Below are positions 31,094-39,574 of a stretch of 64,000 nt of DNA, one piece after another; position 1 is the stretch's first letter; every line of letters starts with the position of its first letter. The stretch is from contig JALBYC010000006.1 in NCBI GenBank assembly GCA_023212645.1, positions 124,001-188,000 of the forward strand. The letters run 5' to 3'. The stretch is from Farysia itapuensis. Lineage: Eukaryota > Basidiomycota > Ustilaginomycetes > Ustilaginales > Ustilaginaceae. The notes under the pieces were generated by a model. That model did not search any database. It saw only the letters and a list, made by a program, of their open reading frames with translations, and was not told where the DNA came from. The translations under genes were made by a program, and so were the position numbers.

Positions 31094-33997
31094 TTACGAC
31101 ATGGTCGGGTACGAGTTTCGCAGATCATGCTGAGTTTGCTGACCTTGACCCTGAGATGGACCGCCTTGACCTTGCTGCATGGAGAAACGCTGGTCTACAC
31201 CATACGGACTGAAAGCGTTACCGCTCCCGCTGTTTCCTTGGTCAAAGGGCGAGAAGATCGAGCCGCCTCCGAATCCCCCTCCATGTCCAAACCGACTGCC
31301 ACCAATTTGCTGCTGTTGCTGCTGATGTTGCTGTGCGGCCTGCATCTGAGCGCGGTTCATGGACATGATAGCAGGATCGTTGAAATTCAAATCTGAACCA
31401 GAGCCGGATTGGCCAAACCCAGTTCGGCGGCCAGAAGCGGCCAAGAGCTGAGCCAACAGGGGATCCGAAGAATTCGTGTGGGCGGAGTTGGGACGACCCT
31501 GCTCATCTCCACCAAAGTGAGCTTGCTGTTGAGCACGCTGGTCAGCCATGAAGTTGCCGTGGTTGCCGTTGCTACCTATGTGCTGCATAGAGTCTGACGT
31601 CGAGCCCATCTGATGAAGGGAAGCCAAGAGGGCTTGCTGTTGTCGACTCGCCGGCGCTGCAATGCCAGGAGGGGGCGTATTGGTTCCAAATCGTCCGCCA
31701 AATCCAGGACCTGCGATACCAGGAGGCCGAGCGAGTCCCATGCTGGAAAATGTATTGTTGTCCCGACCAAGACCAAAGGTCGGAGGGGCACCTGCATCCT
31801 GGAACGCGCTCAACCTCGAAGCACCGTCATGATCGAAAACGCTCCCGAGCATGCTCGATACGTCCTTGCTGCCGTTGCTGAATACGTCAAGGTCCCCACC
31901 TTTCTGCAGGTCACCCATGAGCTCTGTTCGTAACGGTGATGCTGCTATGAATGAATCTGACTCTTTGCGCTTGGCGAAGTCGAAGCGTGAAGCCCGTTTG
32001 GAAACATTGTTGCTTTCTTCATCTTCCATGCCGTTGTGGTTCGTGACCTGATCCTGACTGAAGGTCCTTCTCATGTGCTCCAGCGTTGTGAAAGCAGAAG
32101 AATTGGCAGCACCCTCGCCGAACGCGCTTCCGTCCTCCTTTATCGACTCTCCAGCGCCTGGTGCAAACGGATCAAATGAGCCAGAATAGCAAAGAGGAGC
32201 GGGCGAAGCTGTGGAGCTGCGATTGGGCGTGCGAGTGATCCCCGGAGGAGGCGTGGCAGTTGTCACTAAACCGCTATGAGCGGCAAGAATCCCTGAGGGA
32301 GCACCAAAGGGGTTGAAATTGCTGAAAGCACCGTACAGTTCGGACGGGCCATCGTCCAGCGCGAGTTGCTGATGAGCAGGCAGGTTGAAGCTGAAGTCAC
32401 CATCCTGAAAGCTGGAAAGTGCATCATCAAAGTCTGGAAATGGGCTGGGCTTGACTTGAGCCGGTTGCGCCTCGCGTCGCTGCAGCATATCGTCCAAGAG
32501 AGCTTGTGCGCTCGAAGAAGGCTGATAGATAGACTTCTCTGCGTCGGCGGCACTTGACTGCATCTCCGCTTGGGCAGTATCTTCAGCGGCCGCAAGTGCG
32601 GCCTCTTCCGTCTGACCGAGCCTACCTTCACGTGCAGCGTAATCAGGGCTGGTCTTGCTCAGGACGGGCGAAGAAGGTCCGGAAGCTGTAGAAGCGTCGG
32701 TGTCTTGCAGCGCAGGCGATTCGGAACGTCCGGCCATCGCAGCCAACTTGGCCTTGGACGAAGAGGTGGACAGCTGCTTGGCAGCTCTGGGTGTTGAAGG
32801 TTTCTGGGAGCTGACTTTGCGTGACAGCGCCGATGCAGAGCTCGCCGAAAGAGGCGGCATGTCAGTCTCACGGAAGGGACTGCCAACAGCGGCAGAGGCG
32901 GCCTGCGGACCTATCTTTCCAGACGCCCACGAAGCCGTTTTTGGAAGCGCTGACGATTCCGGGTCCAAGACATCCACAAGATCTGACCTCTTGATGGAAT
33001 GAGCCAGACCGAGCGAGGCAGGCTTGATCTTGTGTTCCGTGTCCTTCGCAGCATGTCGTAATGTGGAGAGGTCCTCCTTTGTGAAGCTGTCAGCTTCCTC
33101 CCCAGGCTCGTGCAGGTATGTGCAGCCCGGATTGGAGCATGGGAGATTGCGTAGATACGTGGTGCAGTATTTTGTGGTACCATAACTTGCACGAATGATT
33201 CTGCCGTCACTTTCCTTGCTACCGTCGATGGCTACGATGGCTTTGGCAGCGTCTTCCTTGCGATGGTAGGTAACATACACGCCCAATGCCGTTTCAGAGG
33301 TGCCCATGACCAGCTTTGAGGCAGTGTTGCGTTTGCTGATTAAGATTTTGGAGATGCGCCCATACTGGCCAAAGTATTCATCGCTTCGCAGCGTCGGTAT
33401 GAGCTCCTCTTTGGCTAGCTTTGAGCTGAGTCCAACGACATAAACCAGATTCTTTTGCACCACTCGCATGTTGGCGAGATGCTTGCGATTCATCGATTCA
33501 AGTTCCTTTTTCTCTCTCTCCTTCTGCTTTTTCGCCTGCGTGAGTCTCTTGATCTCCTCTGAGGTCATTGGCTTGAATTCGACCGTTTGATCCGAATACT
33601 TTCGCCGACACGCAGGACATCTGCCGTTCAGGTTCTGCTTGATGTGATGCCAACAGAAGCGACAGATCTGATAACCACATGGACATGGTTTGAAATTTGC
33701 GTCGGAAAGATCGATTTCTTCGAGACAGAGCGGACAGTCCATATCCTCTTCTTCGTCGGACCAATAGGCGTCTTGTAAGCGACATTGCTGCGCCTGTGTG
33801 ACGTCGAACTTATTTGGCGCTGGCGGAAGACCGTTTGCCGCGTTCTCAGAGGGCGGCAAAGACCCTGTATTGGAATAGGAGGATGGCGAGCCACCGTTCG
33901 TTGAACGTGCGTTGGGCGCTCCCAGGCCAGCAACGAGCCCGAGTGGTGGGAAAGCAGGCCCTGTTGAGCTGCTATGTGGCGCTGATCGTTTTGACAT
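31094..33997 (-). CDS. NOT4: NOT4 (CNOT4) E3 ubiquitin ligase of the Ccr4-Not complex
   Basis: RING ubiquitin ligase of the Ccr4-Not complex, acting in mRNA decay and co-translational quality control. 967 residues. The C4C4 RING is at about 88-131 (CPLCLEEIDL ... CPCGYQICRFCWHHI ... CPACRR). A coiled, charged linker follows (145-180). The RRM is at about 183-275 (NLVYVVGLSSKLAKEE and GRIIRASYGTTKYC) and a C3H1 zinc finger at about 278-296 (CTTYLRNLPCSNPGCTYLHE). The remaining 670 residues are low-complexity, rich in Ser, Ala and Gln, with a polyglutamine run near the end. That long tail is typical of fungal homologues, though its length varies. The ATG at 33997 starts a 60-residue disordered leader before the RING. 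Confidence 0.95.
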   Translation of the reverse strand: MSKRSAPHSSSTGPAFPPLGLVAGLGAPNARSTNGGSPSSYSNTGSLPPSENAANGLPPAPNKFDVTQAQQCRLQDAYWSDEEEDMDCPLCLEEIDLSDANFKPCPCGYQICRFCWHHIKQNLNGRCPACRRKYSDQTVEFKPMTSEEIKRLTQAKKQKEREKKELESMNRKHLANMRVVQKNLVYVVGLSSKLAKEELIPTLRSDEYFGQYGRISKILISKRNTASKLVMGTSETALGVYVTYHRKEDAAKAIVAIDGSKESDGRIIRASYGTTKYCTTYLRNLPCSNPGCTYLHEPGEEADSFTKEDLSTLRHAAKDTEHKIKPASLGLAHSIKRSDLVDVLDPESSALPKTASWASGKIGPQAASAAVGSPFRETDMPPLSASSASALSRKVSSQKPSTPRAAKQLSTSSSKAKLAAMAGRSESPALQDTDASTASGPSSPVLSKTSPDYAAREGRLGQTEEAALAAAEDTAQAEMQSSAADAEKSIYQPSSSAQALLDDMLQRREAQPAQVKPSPFPDFDDALSSFQDGDFSFNLPAHQQLALDDGPSELYGAFSNFNPFGAPSGILAAHSGLVTTATPPPGITRTPNRSSTASPAPLCYSGSFDPFAPGAGESIKEDGSAFGEGAANSSAFTTLEHMRRTFSQDQVTNHNGMEDEESNNVSKRASRFDFAKRKESDSFIAASPLRTELMGDLQKGGDLDVFSNGSKDVSSMLGSVFDHDGASRLSAFQDAGAPPTFGLGRDNNTFSSMGLARPPGIAGPGFGGRFGTNTPPPGIAAPASRQQQALLASLHQMGSTSDSMQHIGSNGNHGNFMADQRAQQQAHFGGDEQGRPNSAHTNSSDPLLAQLLAASGRRTGFGQSGSGSDLNFNDPAIMSMNRAQMQAAQQHQQQQQQIGGSRFGHGGGFGGGSIFSPFDQGNSGSGNAFSPYGVDQRFSMQQGQGGPSQGQGQQTQHDLRNSYPTMS

Positions 33998-34364
33998 TGC
34001 TGCAGCAATATGTCTTGATCAGACTGCGGCAAGCCAGACTGAGAGCAAGTCGTTCGAGGTGATTGCTGATGTGTGTGAGGTGTTAAATGGCAAAGCAAAG
34101 CTGAGCGTGTAGCCAAAAGAAAGTCACAGAGTGCAAAAGTGAGAGGCTGAGTCCTCTAATTCAAAACACTTCACGCGTTTTCCACCTTTTTTAAAGTCGA
34201 TCACGAAAGTCTTAAAAGAAAACTTTTGAATACGCGTATTCACAGTCACTACCGGCCGTGTGAAAGGCTGCTCTCCACATCCTCGCCAACCACGAACGGC
34301 TACTGTGACTTGCATCCACCCTGTGCGACCAACATAGCGATACCCCAGTCGGCCTCAACACACC
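33998..34364. promoter_or_regulatory. Divergent promoter region, NOT4 / VPS55
   Basis: 367 bp spacer between divergent genes. It presumably holds both core promoters; a relatively AT-rich part lies at 34160-34240. No specific site was recognised. Confidence 0.5.
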
Positions 34365-35000
34365 ATGGCTGCCGGTCTGAAGAGTAAGGGAGACTCGGTT
34401 TCAGCGATGCTGCCTGTGACTGACACCTGACGGCTTCGCGAACACAGCCATCATCCTGCTCTCGTTCGTCCTGGCACTCGGCTTTCTTCTGATCATTCTG
34501 TCGTGTGCCCTTTGGTCCAACTGGCTTCCATTACTTGTCGGTGCGTACAGCAGTTGACTCGAACCTGCCGCTGTCCCGAACTGATCGGATTCTTTTGCGT
34601 AGCTCTGATCTATGTCTTAACACCACTGCCCAACAGTCTGTGCGCGAGATGCGCCGGTGCAGACGACTACTCCGCTGATTACAACAGGTGCGTTGCTTGC
34701 AGCAAGCTCGCGACACGTACTGCCGCTGACTTTGACCTATGATGTTCCCTCTCAGTGGCTTCCTCGACTTTGGCAACTTTATGACTGGCGTTATGATCGT
34801 TTCTGGATTTGCACTGCCACTGTCCCTGGCTCACTCTGAGGTCATTGCACCCACAGCGTGCTGGATGTCTATTGCTGGCGGAGGTCTCGTGTACGGAACT
34901 AGTAAGTACAAGCACAGTTTATCATGAAGAATTCTGGCTCACAATCTCCACTCCAGTCTTGACCTACTCTGGCTTCTTCACAGAATCGGAAGACTACTAG
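34365..35000 (+). CDS. VPS55: VPS55 / LEPROT endosomal protein, five exons
   Basis: Small four-helix protein of late endosomes; with Vps68 it supports traffic from endosome to vacuole. Exons 34365-34383, 34448-34540, 34603-34687, 34756-34901 and 34957-35000 are joined in phase to 128 residues. Introns are 55-68 bp with GTAAGG, GTGCGT, GTGCGT and GTAAGT donors. The product reads MAAGLKTIILLSFVLALGF, then LLIILSCALWSNWLPLLVAL, YVLTPLPNSLC, DFGNFMTGVMIVSGFALPL and ends TYSGFFTESEDY, closely following yeast Vps55 and mammalian LEPROT, including the acidic C-terminus. No single exon would be recognisable alone. It converges on the NSRP1-like gene with a 108 bp spacer. Confidence 0.95.
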
Positions 35001-35108
35001 TATCAACATGCTCACTCCTTTCCCCGCGATTGCATGCAACACAGTCATTGTCAACAGAACCATGCGCGAAATTGGGTATCAATTGCTTTCGGTTGAGCAA
35101 GCGCTGGC

Positions 35109-36239
35109 TCAGGTACGGTCCAGCTCCTTCTTGCGTTTTCGTTCGAGGTATCTTTGTTTAGCGTCCGAGATGGCTGCGACATCATTGCGTTTTGCTTTGA
35201 TCTTTTCGAGCTCCTTGACTTGGTCTTCTTCTTCTTGCTGCTGTTGCTCACGCTGAAGCTCCAGCATTTGCTGTTCGATCTGAGCACTTTGGCGGGCTCT
35301 TTGGGAGTCTCGATTCATTTTGGTTTCGTACTCCTCCTGCCGCTTTCGCTCGCTGTCGCGCTTGTTCTGCTTGGTGTCTGATTCACTGCGTCTGTCCTTG
35401 GCGTGAGCGCCGGGCTTGGAAACGATATTGAGACCCTTGCTTAGCAATTGGCGCTTGTCGACAAGCTCGTTGTCATCATTGAGCTCGACTGTTAGCCCAC
35501 GCTGCCTTGCTTCCAGTGCTTGATCTGCTTCCGACCTCTCTGGCACCGATGTCGCCAAAGTTGCTGGCTCTGGCTTGGAATGAAGAGAGGCAGATACAGC
35601 AGCTTCTCTGACTGCACTGCTTTGCTCAAGCATATTTCGGTAGAAGCTGCTCATACCTTTGCTCTTCTTTCGCTGCTCAGACTCTTGCCGTTCTTCCCGC
35701 TCTTCGGCTTTGGCGAGCTCAGCCTGCTGTTCTTTGTACGCGTTGGTAACAAACGCTTCCGTATTCGCGAATTCTTCGCCCTCTGCTTCGCGCTGCCTTT
35801 GTATCGTTCTGGCTTCGGCCCTGAGTCTGTCTCTCTTGCGTTGCTCGGCGGACTCGAGAATGCCATCGACGTACTTGGGCTTTTTGCTGGCGTCCTCCGC
35901 CAACCTCGCCAATCGTACCTTGCGCTCAGCCTCTTTGATGGTGTCATATGTCGCATCGTAGTCAAAGACGCTGGAGTCAATTCGTTCCGCCTCTTGTTGC
36001 CTTAACTTCTCAGCCTTCGTTGCGGGAGTCGCATTTCTTCCGGGCGCCAATCCTCTCGACTCAAGCCTGCTCGATGATGCCTTGCCATTTTGGCCTGGGG
36101 CCGAGTTTGTATCTTCATCATCATCTTCGTCGAAAGCCGCGACAGCTTGCACCCGAGGCGCACTACCGCTACCAGATGGCGGTCGAACAGGCTTGAAGCC
36201 AAAGGACAGCTTGGTCTTGGCCGCTGCGTCCTGAACCAT
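35109..36239 (-). CDS. NSRP1-type nuclear speckle splicing regulator
   Basis: 376 residues, charged throughout. The family core lies at about residues 88-215: FDYDATYDTIKEAERK, KKPKYVDGILESAEQRKRDR, then EGEEFANTEAFVTNAYKEQQ and SFYRNMLEQ. This matches the N-terminal domain of NSRP1/CCDC55, a nuclear speckle protein that influences alternative splice-site choice in animals. The N-terminus (LSFGFKP) is also typical. The remainder is predicted coiled coil, rich in Glu, Arg and Gln. The frame is uninterrupted and starts at the first ATG. The fungal role is presumably in pre-mRNA splicing, by inference from the family. Divergent from the M13 protease gene, with 155 bp between starts. Confidence 0.9.
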   Translation of the reverse strand: MVQDAAAKTKLSFGFKPVRPPSGSGSAPRVQAVAAFDEDDDEDTNSAPGQNGKASSSRLESRGLAPGRNATPATKAEKLRQQEAERIDSSVFDYDATYDTIKEAERKVRLARLAEDASKKPKYVDGILESAEQRKRDRLRAEARTIQRQREAEGEEFANTEAFVTNAYKEQQAELAKAEEREERQESEQRKKSKGMSSFYRNMLEQSSAVREAAVSASLHSKPEPATLATSVPERSEADQALEARQRGLTVELNDDNELVDKRQLLSKGLNIVSKPGAHAKDRRSESDTKQNKRDSERKRQEEYETKMNRDSQRARQSAQIEQQMLELQREQQQQEEEDQVKELEKIKAKRNDVAAISDAKQRYLERKRKKELDRT

Positions 36240-36394
36240 GGTGGTTGTAAATCCTTCTGACCGCCGGCCAAATAGATTTGTGCGTTAAGCGCGGGATTGG
36301 CTCGTGCAGAGAGCTCGTTTGGATTTTTGACAGGATCGACGTACTTCTCTTCTCACCACTTCCACTTGGGGACGGAGGTGCTCCGTATCCCACA

Positions 36395-39040
36395 ATGTCT
36401 AACCGTGACTATGGTCGTCCATCGACCGATGATCTTGCCGAGGATCGCCCCTTGTTACAGGGTGAAGCTGACACTTCCGCCAATCAATCCATCTTTGCTC
36501 GTGTAAAGCGTCACTTGTCAGCGACTTTCGCTCCACTCGCAAAACCCGAAGATATGCGTCCTCTTGAACGATTCTTGGTCGTCCTTTCAGTGATTTTGTT
36601 GCTGCTTGCAGCGGTATTTATCGGTCTGTTTGCTGGCTCGCAACACAAACTTGCTCATCGTCCCGGCGGCCCAGCTCCTCGCCCTGGCCGAGGAAACCCA
36701 AATCAAGACCCCCCTCAAGGCGACATTTGCACCACCAAAGAATGCGTGATCGTTGCCAGCGAGCTTCTGCGCGGTATCGATGAGACTGTCGACCCTTGCG
36801 ACGACTTCTACTCCTTCTGCACCAATGGTTGGCTTGATGCTCACCCGATCCCAGGTGATGCCGGTCTCTTTGGCGCTGGTCAGTTTGTAGCCGCTGAGAA
36901 TGCTAAGATTATCCGACAGATCATCGCCAATGCCGGTCCGATCGAAGATCTCAACAAAGCTTTGTCGAGCATCGAGACAGTGGAAGAAAAGGCCGACAGA
37001 GAAAACCTTGCCAAGCTCAAGGGCTACTACGAATCGTGCATCGATCTCGACAGCCAGGACAAGCTGGGTGCCCAGCCCTTGCTCGATGTCGCAGAAGAGC
37101 TTCGTCAGCGACTCAATGTTGCTAAAGACCAGGACGATGACTTTGTAGAGATTGACCAGCCTCAACTTTCCTTCCAGCTGGACGATGCCGAGGACCCTGT
37201 TCCCCCGAATCTACCACCTGGTCGATCTCCCAAGCCACACCCTCCTCGTGAGAGCCCCAAGCCTTTCCCTCCTTCCGGCAAGCGACAGAAAGGCCTGACT
37301 GATGCGCTTGCTTGGGCCCACAGTCGCGACCTTCCAGCTTTCTTTGACATCAGAATCGATGGAGACGCTGTCAATGATCCTACGGCAGCAGTTCCCTGGC
37401 TCTTCCCGTCCGGTCTGGGCCTTCCTGATCAAGCTTACTACGACGATGAAGGCGAAGTAGCATTCTACAGAACGGTTGTCACAAGTGGTTTGAAGATTTA
37501 CGATCACGAAGTAAAGAAAGCAAGCTCAATGACCAGCAACAAGAAGAAACACAAGGACGACCGGAACAAGAAGCCAGCAGCTCTCGCCGAGCACGCTGAC
37601 GATGTCGTCGAATTCGAGCGTCGACTGGCCGAGATTACGCCAGACTCGGAAGAGATCAACGACCCCGTGGGATCGTACAACCCCGTGAACACGACATCGC
37701 TGCCCTACACTTTCTCCGCAATCGACTGGCCCTCTTACCTCTCTGCGCTCACAGTACGGACACCCGAGACTGTCATTCTTACCAGTCCCAAATTTGTCAA
37801 AGCTCTCGACTCGCTAGTTTCCCAGACGCGCACCGACGTGCTGGAAGCCTATATGGTCTGGACTGCGCTGCGCCAGCTCGGTACTGCTTTGGGCCCCAAC
37901 GTCAAGTTGCGGGGCCCGGCCGAGCGTCTAGACAGGTACAGTAAAGGTGTCGACCCTGATGCCAAAGACAACCGCGAAACCACCTGCCTTAACGACCTGA
38001 ACGCTGCGATGGGCTTCATGTCGGGGCGATACTTTGTCCAAGAGGCTTTCAAGGGCGACAGCAAGAAGCGAGTCGAAGAGATTATCTACTCGGTCATTGA
38101 AGCGTTCAAGGCCAGGTTGCCTCAGCTGGACTGGATCGACCAGAAGACGCGCAAACGCGCTCAGGAGAAGGCCGATGCGATTCGCGTCATGGTCGGCTAT
38201 CCCAACACTCCCAACACCACCGACGCCGTCTCGGTGCGCGCATTCTACGCCGATCTGCCCATCGATCCGTCCAACTATTTCACAAACAAGCTCGGAGCCT
38301 GGACACGCGATTCGAAACGCAACTGGGCCCAGGTCGGCCGCAAACTCGACCGGGAACTGTGGGACATGTTCCCTGCCGAGGTCAATGCCGAATACTCGCC
38401 GCAGGGCAACTACATTCTGTTCCCTGCTGGGATCATGCAGCCTCCGTACTTCCACGTGTCATGGCCGTCGTATCTGCAGCGCGGGGCGTTTGGCGCAGTC
38501 GCCGGTCACGAGCTGTCTCACGCCTTCGACCCGGACGGCAGACTGTACGACAAGAACGGCTACTTGCGAGATTGGTGGACCCAAGAGACCGCCCGCGAAT
38601 TCCAAGAGCGACAGACTTGTCTCACCAACCAGTACCACGAGTACACGGTGGCCGACGGCAAAGGCAATGAGCTGCACCTTCGCTCCAACTTTACCAAGGG
38701 TGAAGACGTCGCTGATGCAGGTGGATTGATTCAGAGCTACAAAGCGTGGAAGGACGAGCTTGCTGCTGGTGGAGAGGAGGTTGAAGCTGCCAATGCACTG
38801 CTGCCTGGTCTTGGCTATACGCGTGAGCAGCTGTTCTTCATCTCGTACGGTCTCAGCTGGTCGAGAAACATTCGAAACAGCGAGCTGGTGAAGCGTCTGC
38901 GAACCGACCCGCACAGCCCCACAAAGTACCGCGTCAACGGCGTCGTTGTCAATTCGCCCGAATTTGCACAGGCCTTTGGCTGTAAACCAGGTCAGGATAA
39001 GATGGCCAAGGCGCCCGAAGATCGCTGCAACATCTGGTAA
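36395..39040 (+). CDS. M13 family zinc metalloprotease (neprilysin/ECE-like)
   Basis: Type II membrane ectopeptidase of 881 residues. A cytosolic tail with a dileucine (RPLLQ) precedes a transmembrane helix at about 60-80. The M13 N-terminal domain starts at ETVDPCDDFYSFCTNGW. The zinc site is HELSH at residues 705-709, within VAGHELSHAFDPDGRLYD. The third ligand is E770 in GEDVADAGG; the family consensus is ENxAD, so the Asn is replaced by Asp. NAEY stands for the substrate-binding NAYY. The C-terminus ends CNIW, the usual CxxW. Two inserts interrupt the fold: a Pro-rich stretch near residues 265-305 and a Lys-rich one near 375-400. The open frame upstream of 36395 lacks an ATG. Substrates in fungi are unknown. 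Confidence 0.93.
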   Translation: MSNRDYGRPSTDDLAEDRPLLQGEADTSANQSIFARVKRHLSATFAPLAKPEDMRPLERFLVVLSVILLLLAAVFIGLFAGSQHKLAHRPGGPAPRPGRGNPNQDPPQGDICTTKECVIVASELLRGIDETVDPCDDFYSFCTNGWLDAHPIPGDAGLFGAGQFVAAENAKIIRQIIANAGPIEDLNKALSSIETVEEKADRENLAKLKGYYESCIDLDSQDKLGAQPLLDVAEELRQRLNVAKDQDDDFVEIDQPQLSFQLDDAEDPVPPNLPPGRSPKPHPPRESPKPFPPSGKRQKGLTDALAWAHSRDLPAFFDIRIDGDAVNDPTAAVPWLFPSGLGLPDQAYYDDEGEVAFYRTVVTSGLKIYDHEVKKASSMTSNKKKHKDDRNKKPAALAEHADDVVEFERRLAEITPDSEEINDPVGSYNPVNTTSLPYTFSAIDWPSYLSALTVRTPETVILTSPKFVKALDSLVSQTRTDVLEAYMVWTALRQLGTALGPNVKLRGPAERLDRYSKGVDPDAKDNRETTCLNDLNAAMGFMSGRYFVQEAFKGDSKKRVEEIIYSVIEAFKARLPQLDWIDQKTRKRAQEKADAIRVMVGYPNTPNTTDAVSVRAFYADLPIDPSNYFTNKLGAWTRDSKRNWAQVGRKLDRELWDMFPAEVNAEYSPQGNYILFPAGIMQPPYFHVSWPSYLQRGAFGAVAGHELSHAFDPDGRLYDKNGYLRDWWTQETAREFQERQTCLTNQYHEYTVADGKGNELHLRSNFTKGEDVADAGGLIQSYKAWKDELAAGGEEVEAANALLPGLGYTREQLFFISYGLSWSRNIRNSELVKRLRTDPHSPTKYRVNGVVVNSPEFAQAFGCKPGQDKMAKAPEDRCNIW

Positions 39041-39127
39041 ACTCCCACCCCTTCCGGCCCAAAGTACACTTTAGGGAGAAACACAAATACACAAAGGAAA
39101 ATGTCGTTCGCTTGTAGCTAGTCCCCA

Positions 39128-39436
39128 TTACGACTTCATCAATTTCTTGCGCTCGGCTTTAGCCTTGTTCGTGAGGAACTTGGAGTTGACTTTGTCTGCT
39201 CTTGCTATTGCCTTTTCGCGCTTGGCTCGTGAGGATTTGCCTAAGGCCTGACTGGTGGATGCTTTCCTCTTGGTGGAAGCAGGATTGGATGCTGCCGAGT
39301 GTTGGTATGGTTTGTATGGTGTGGTTGCTGTCGATGCTTGTGCTTCTTCAGTTGGTCCTGCGGGAAAGTCTATTTTGAGATCTGGTTCGGGAGCTCGACG
39401 ATCTGCTCGTTTGAGCTTGCCGGAATTCTTGACCAT
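39128..39436 (-). CDS. Small basic protein, possible Alb1-type ribosome biogenesis factor
   Basis: 102 residues, very basic. The N-terminus MVKNSGKLKRADRRAPEPDL and the C-terminal helix SSRAKREKAIARADKVNSK followed by alternating Lys/Ala resemble Alb1, a partner of Arx1 on late pre-60S particles. The resemblance rests on spacing of basic residues (RxxRxxKxxxRAxxV), so confidence is modest. It stops a few residues earlier than the Alb1 members I recall, which end with a short tail containing tryptophan. The ATG at 39436 is the first in frame. It is packed between the M13 protease (87 bp, convergent) and CWF19 (138 bp, divergent), so its presence as a gene is likely even if its name is not. Confidence 0.55.
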   Translation of the reverse strand: MVKNSGKLKRADRRAPEPDLKIDFPAGPTEEAQASTATTPYKPYQHSAASNPASTKRKASTSQALGKSSRAKREKAIARADKVNSKFLTNKAKAERKKLMKS

Positions 39437-39574
39437 CGCTAAGGAGTAGTGGTGGTGGTGACTGGGAGATGTCAAATAGAGGAATTTTTCTTCGGCTGTT
39501 AAAAATGTTCAGTTCCTCCTCCACAACCTCGAGATCCCGGGTAGCTGGTTGTCTTTCCGGTCGGTGTACACACG

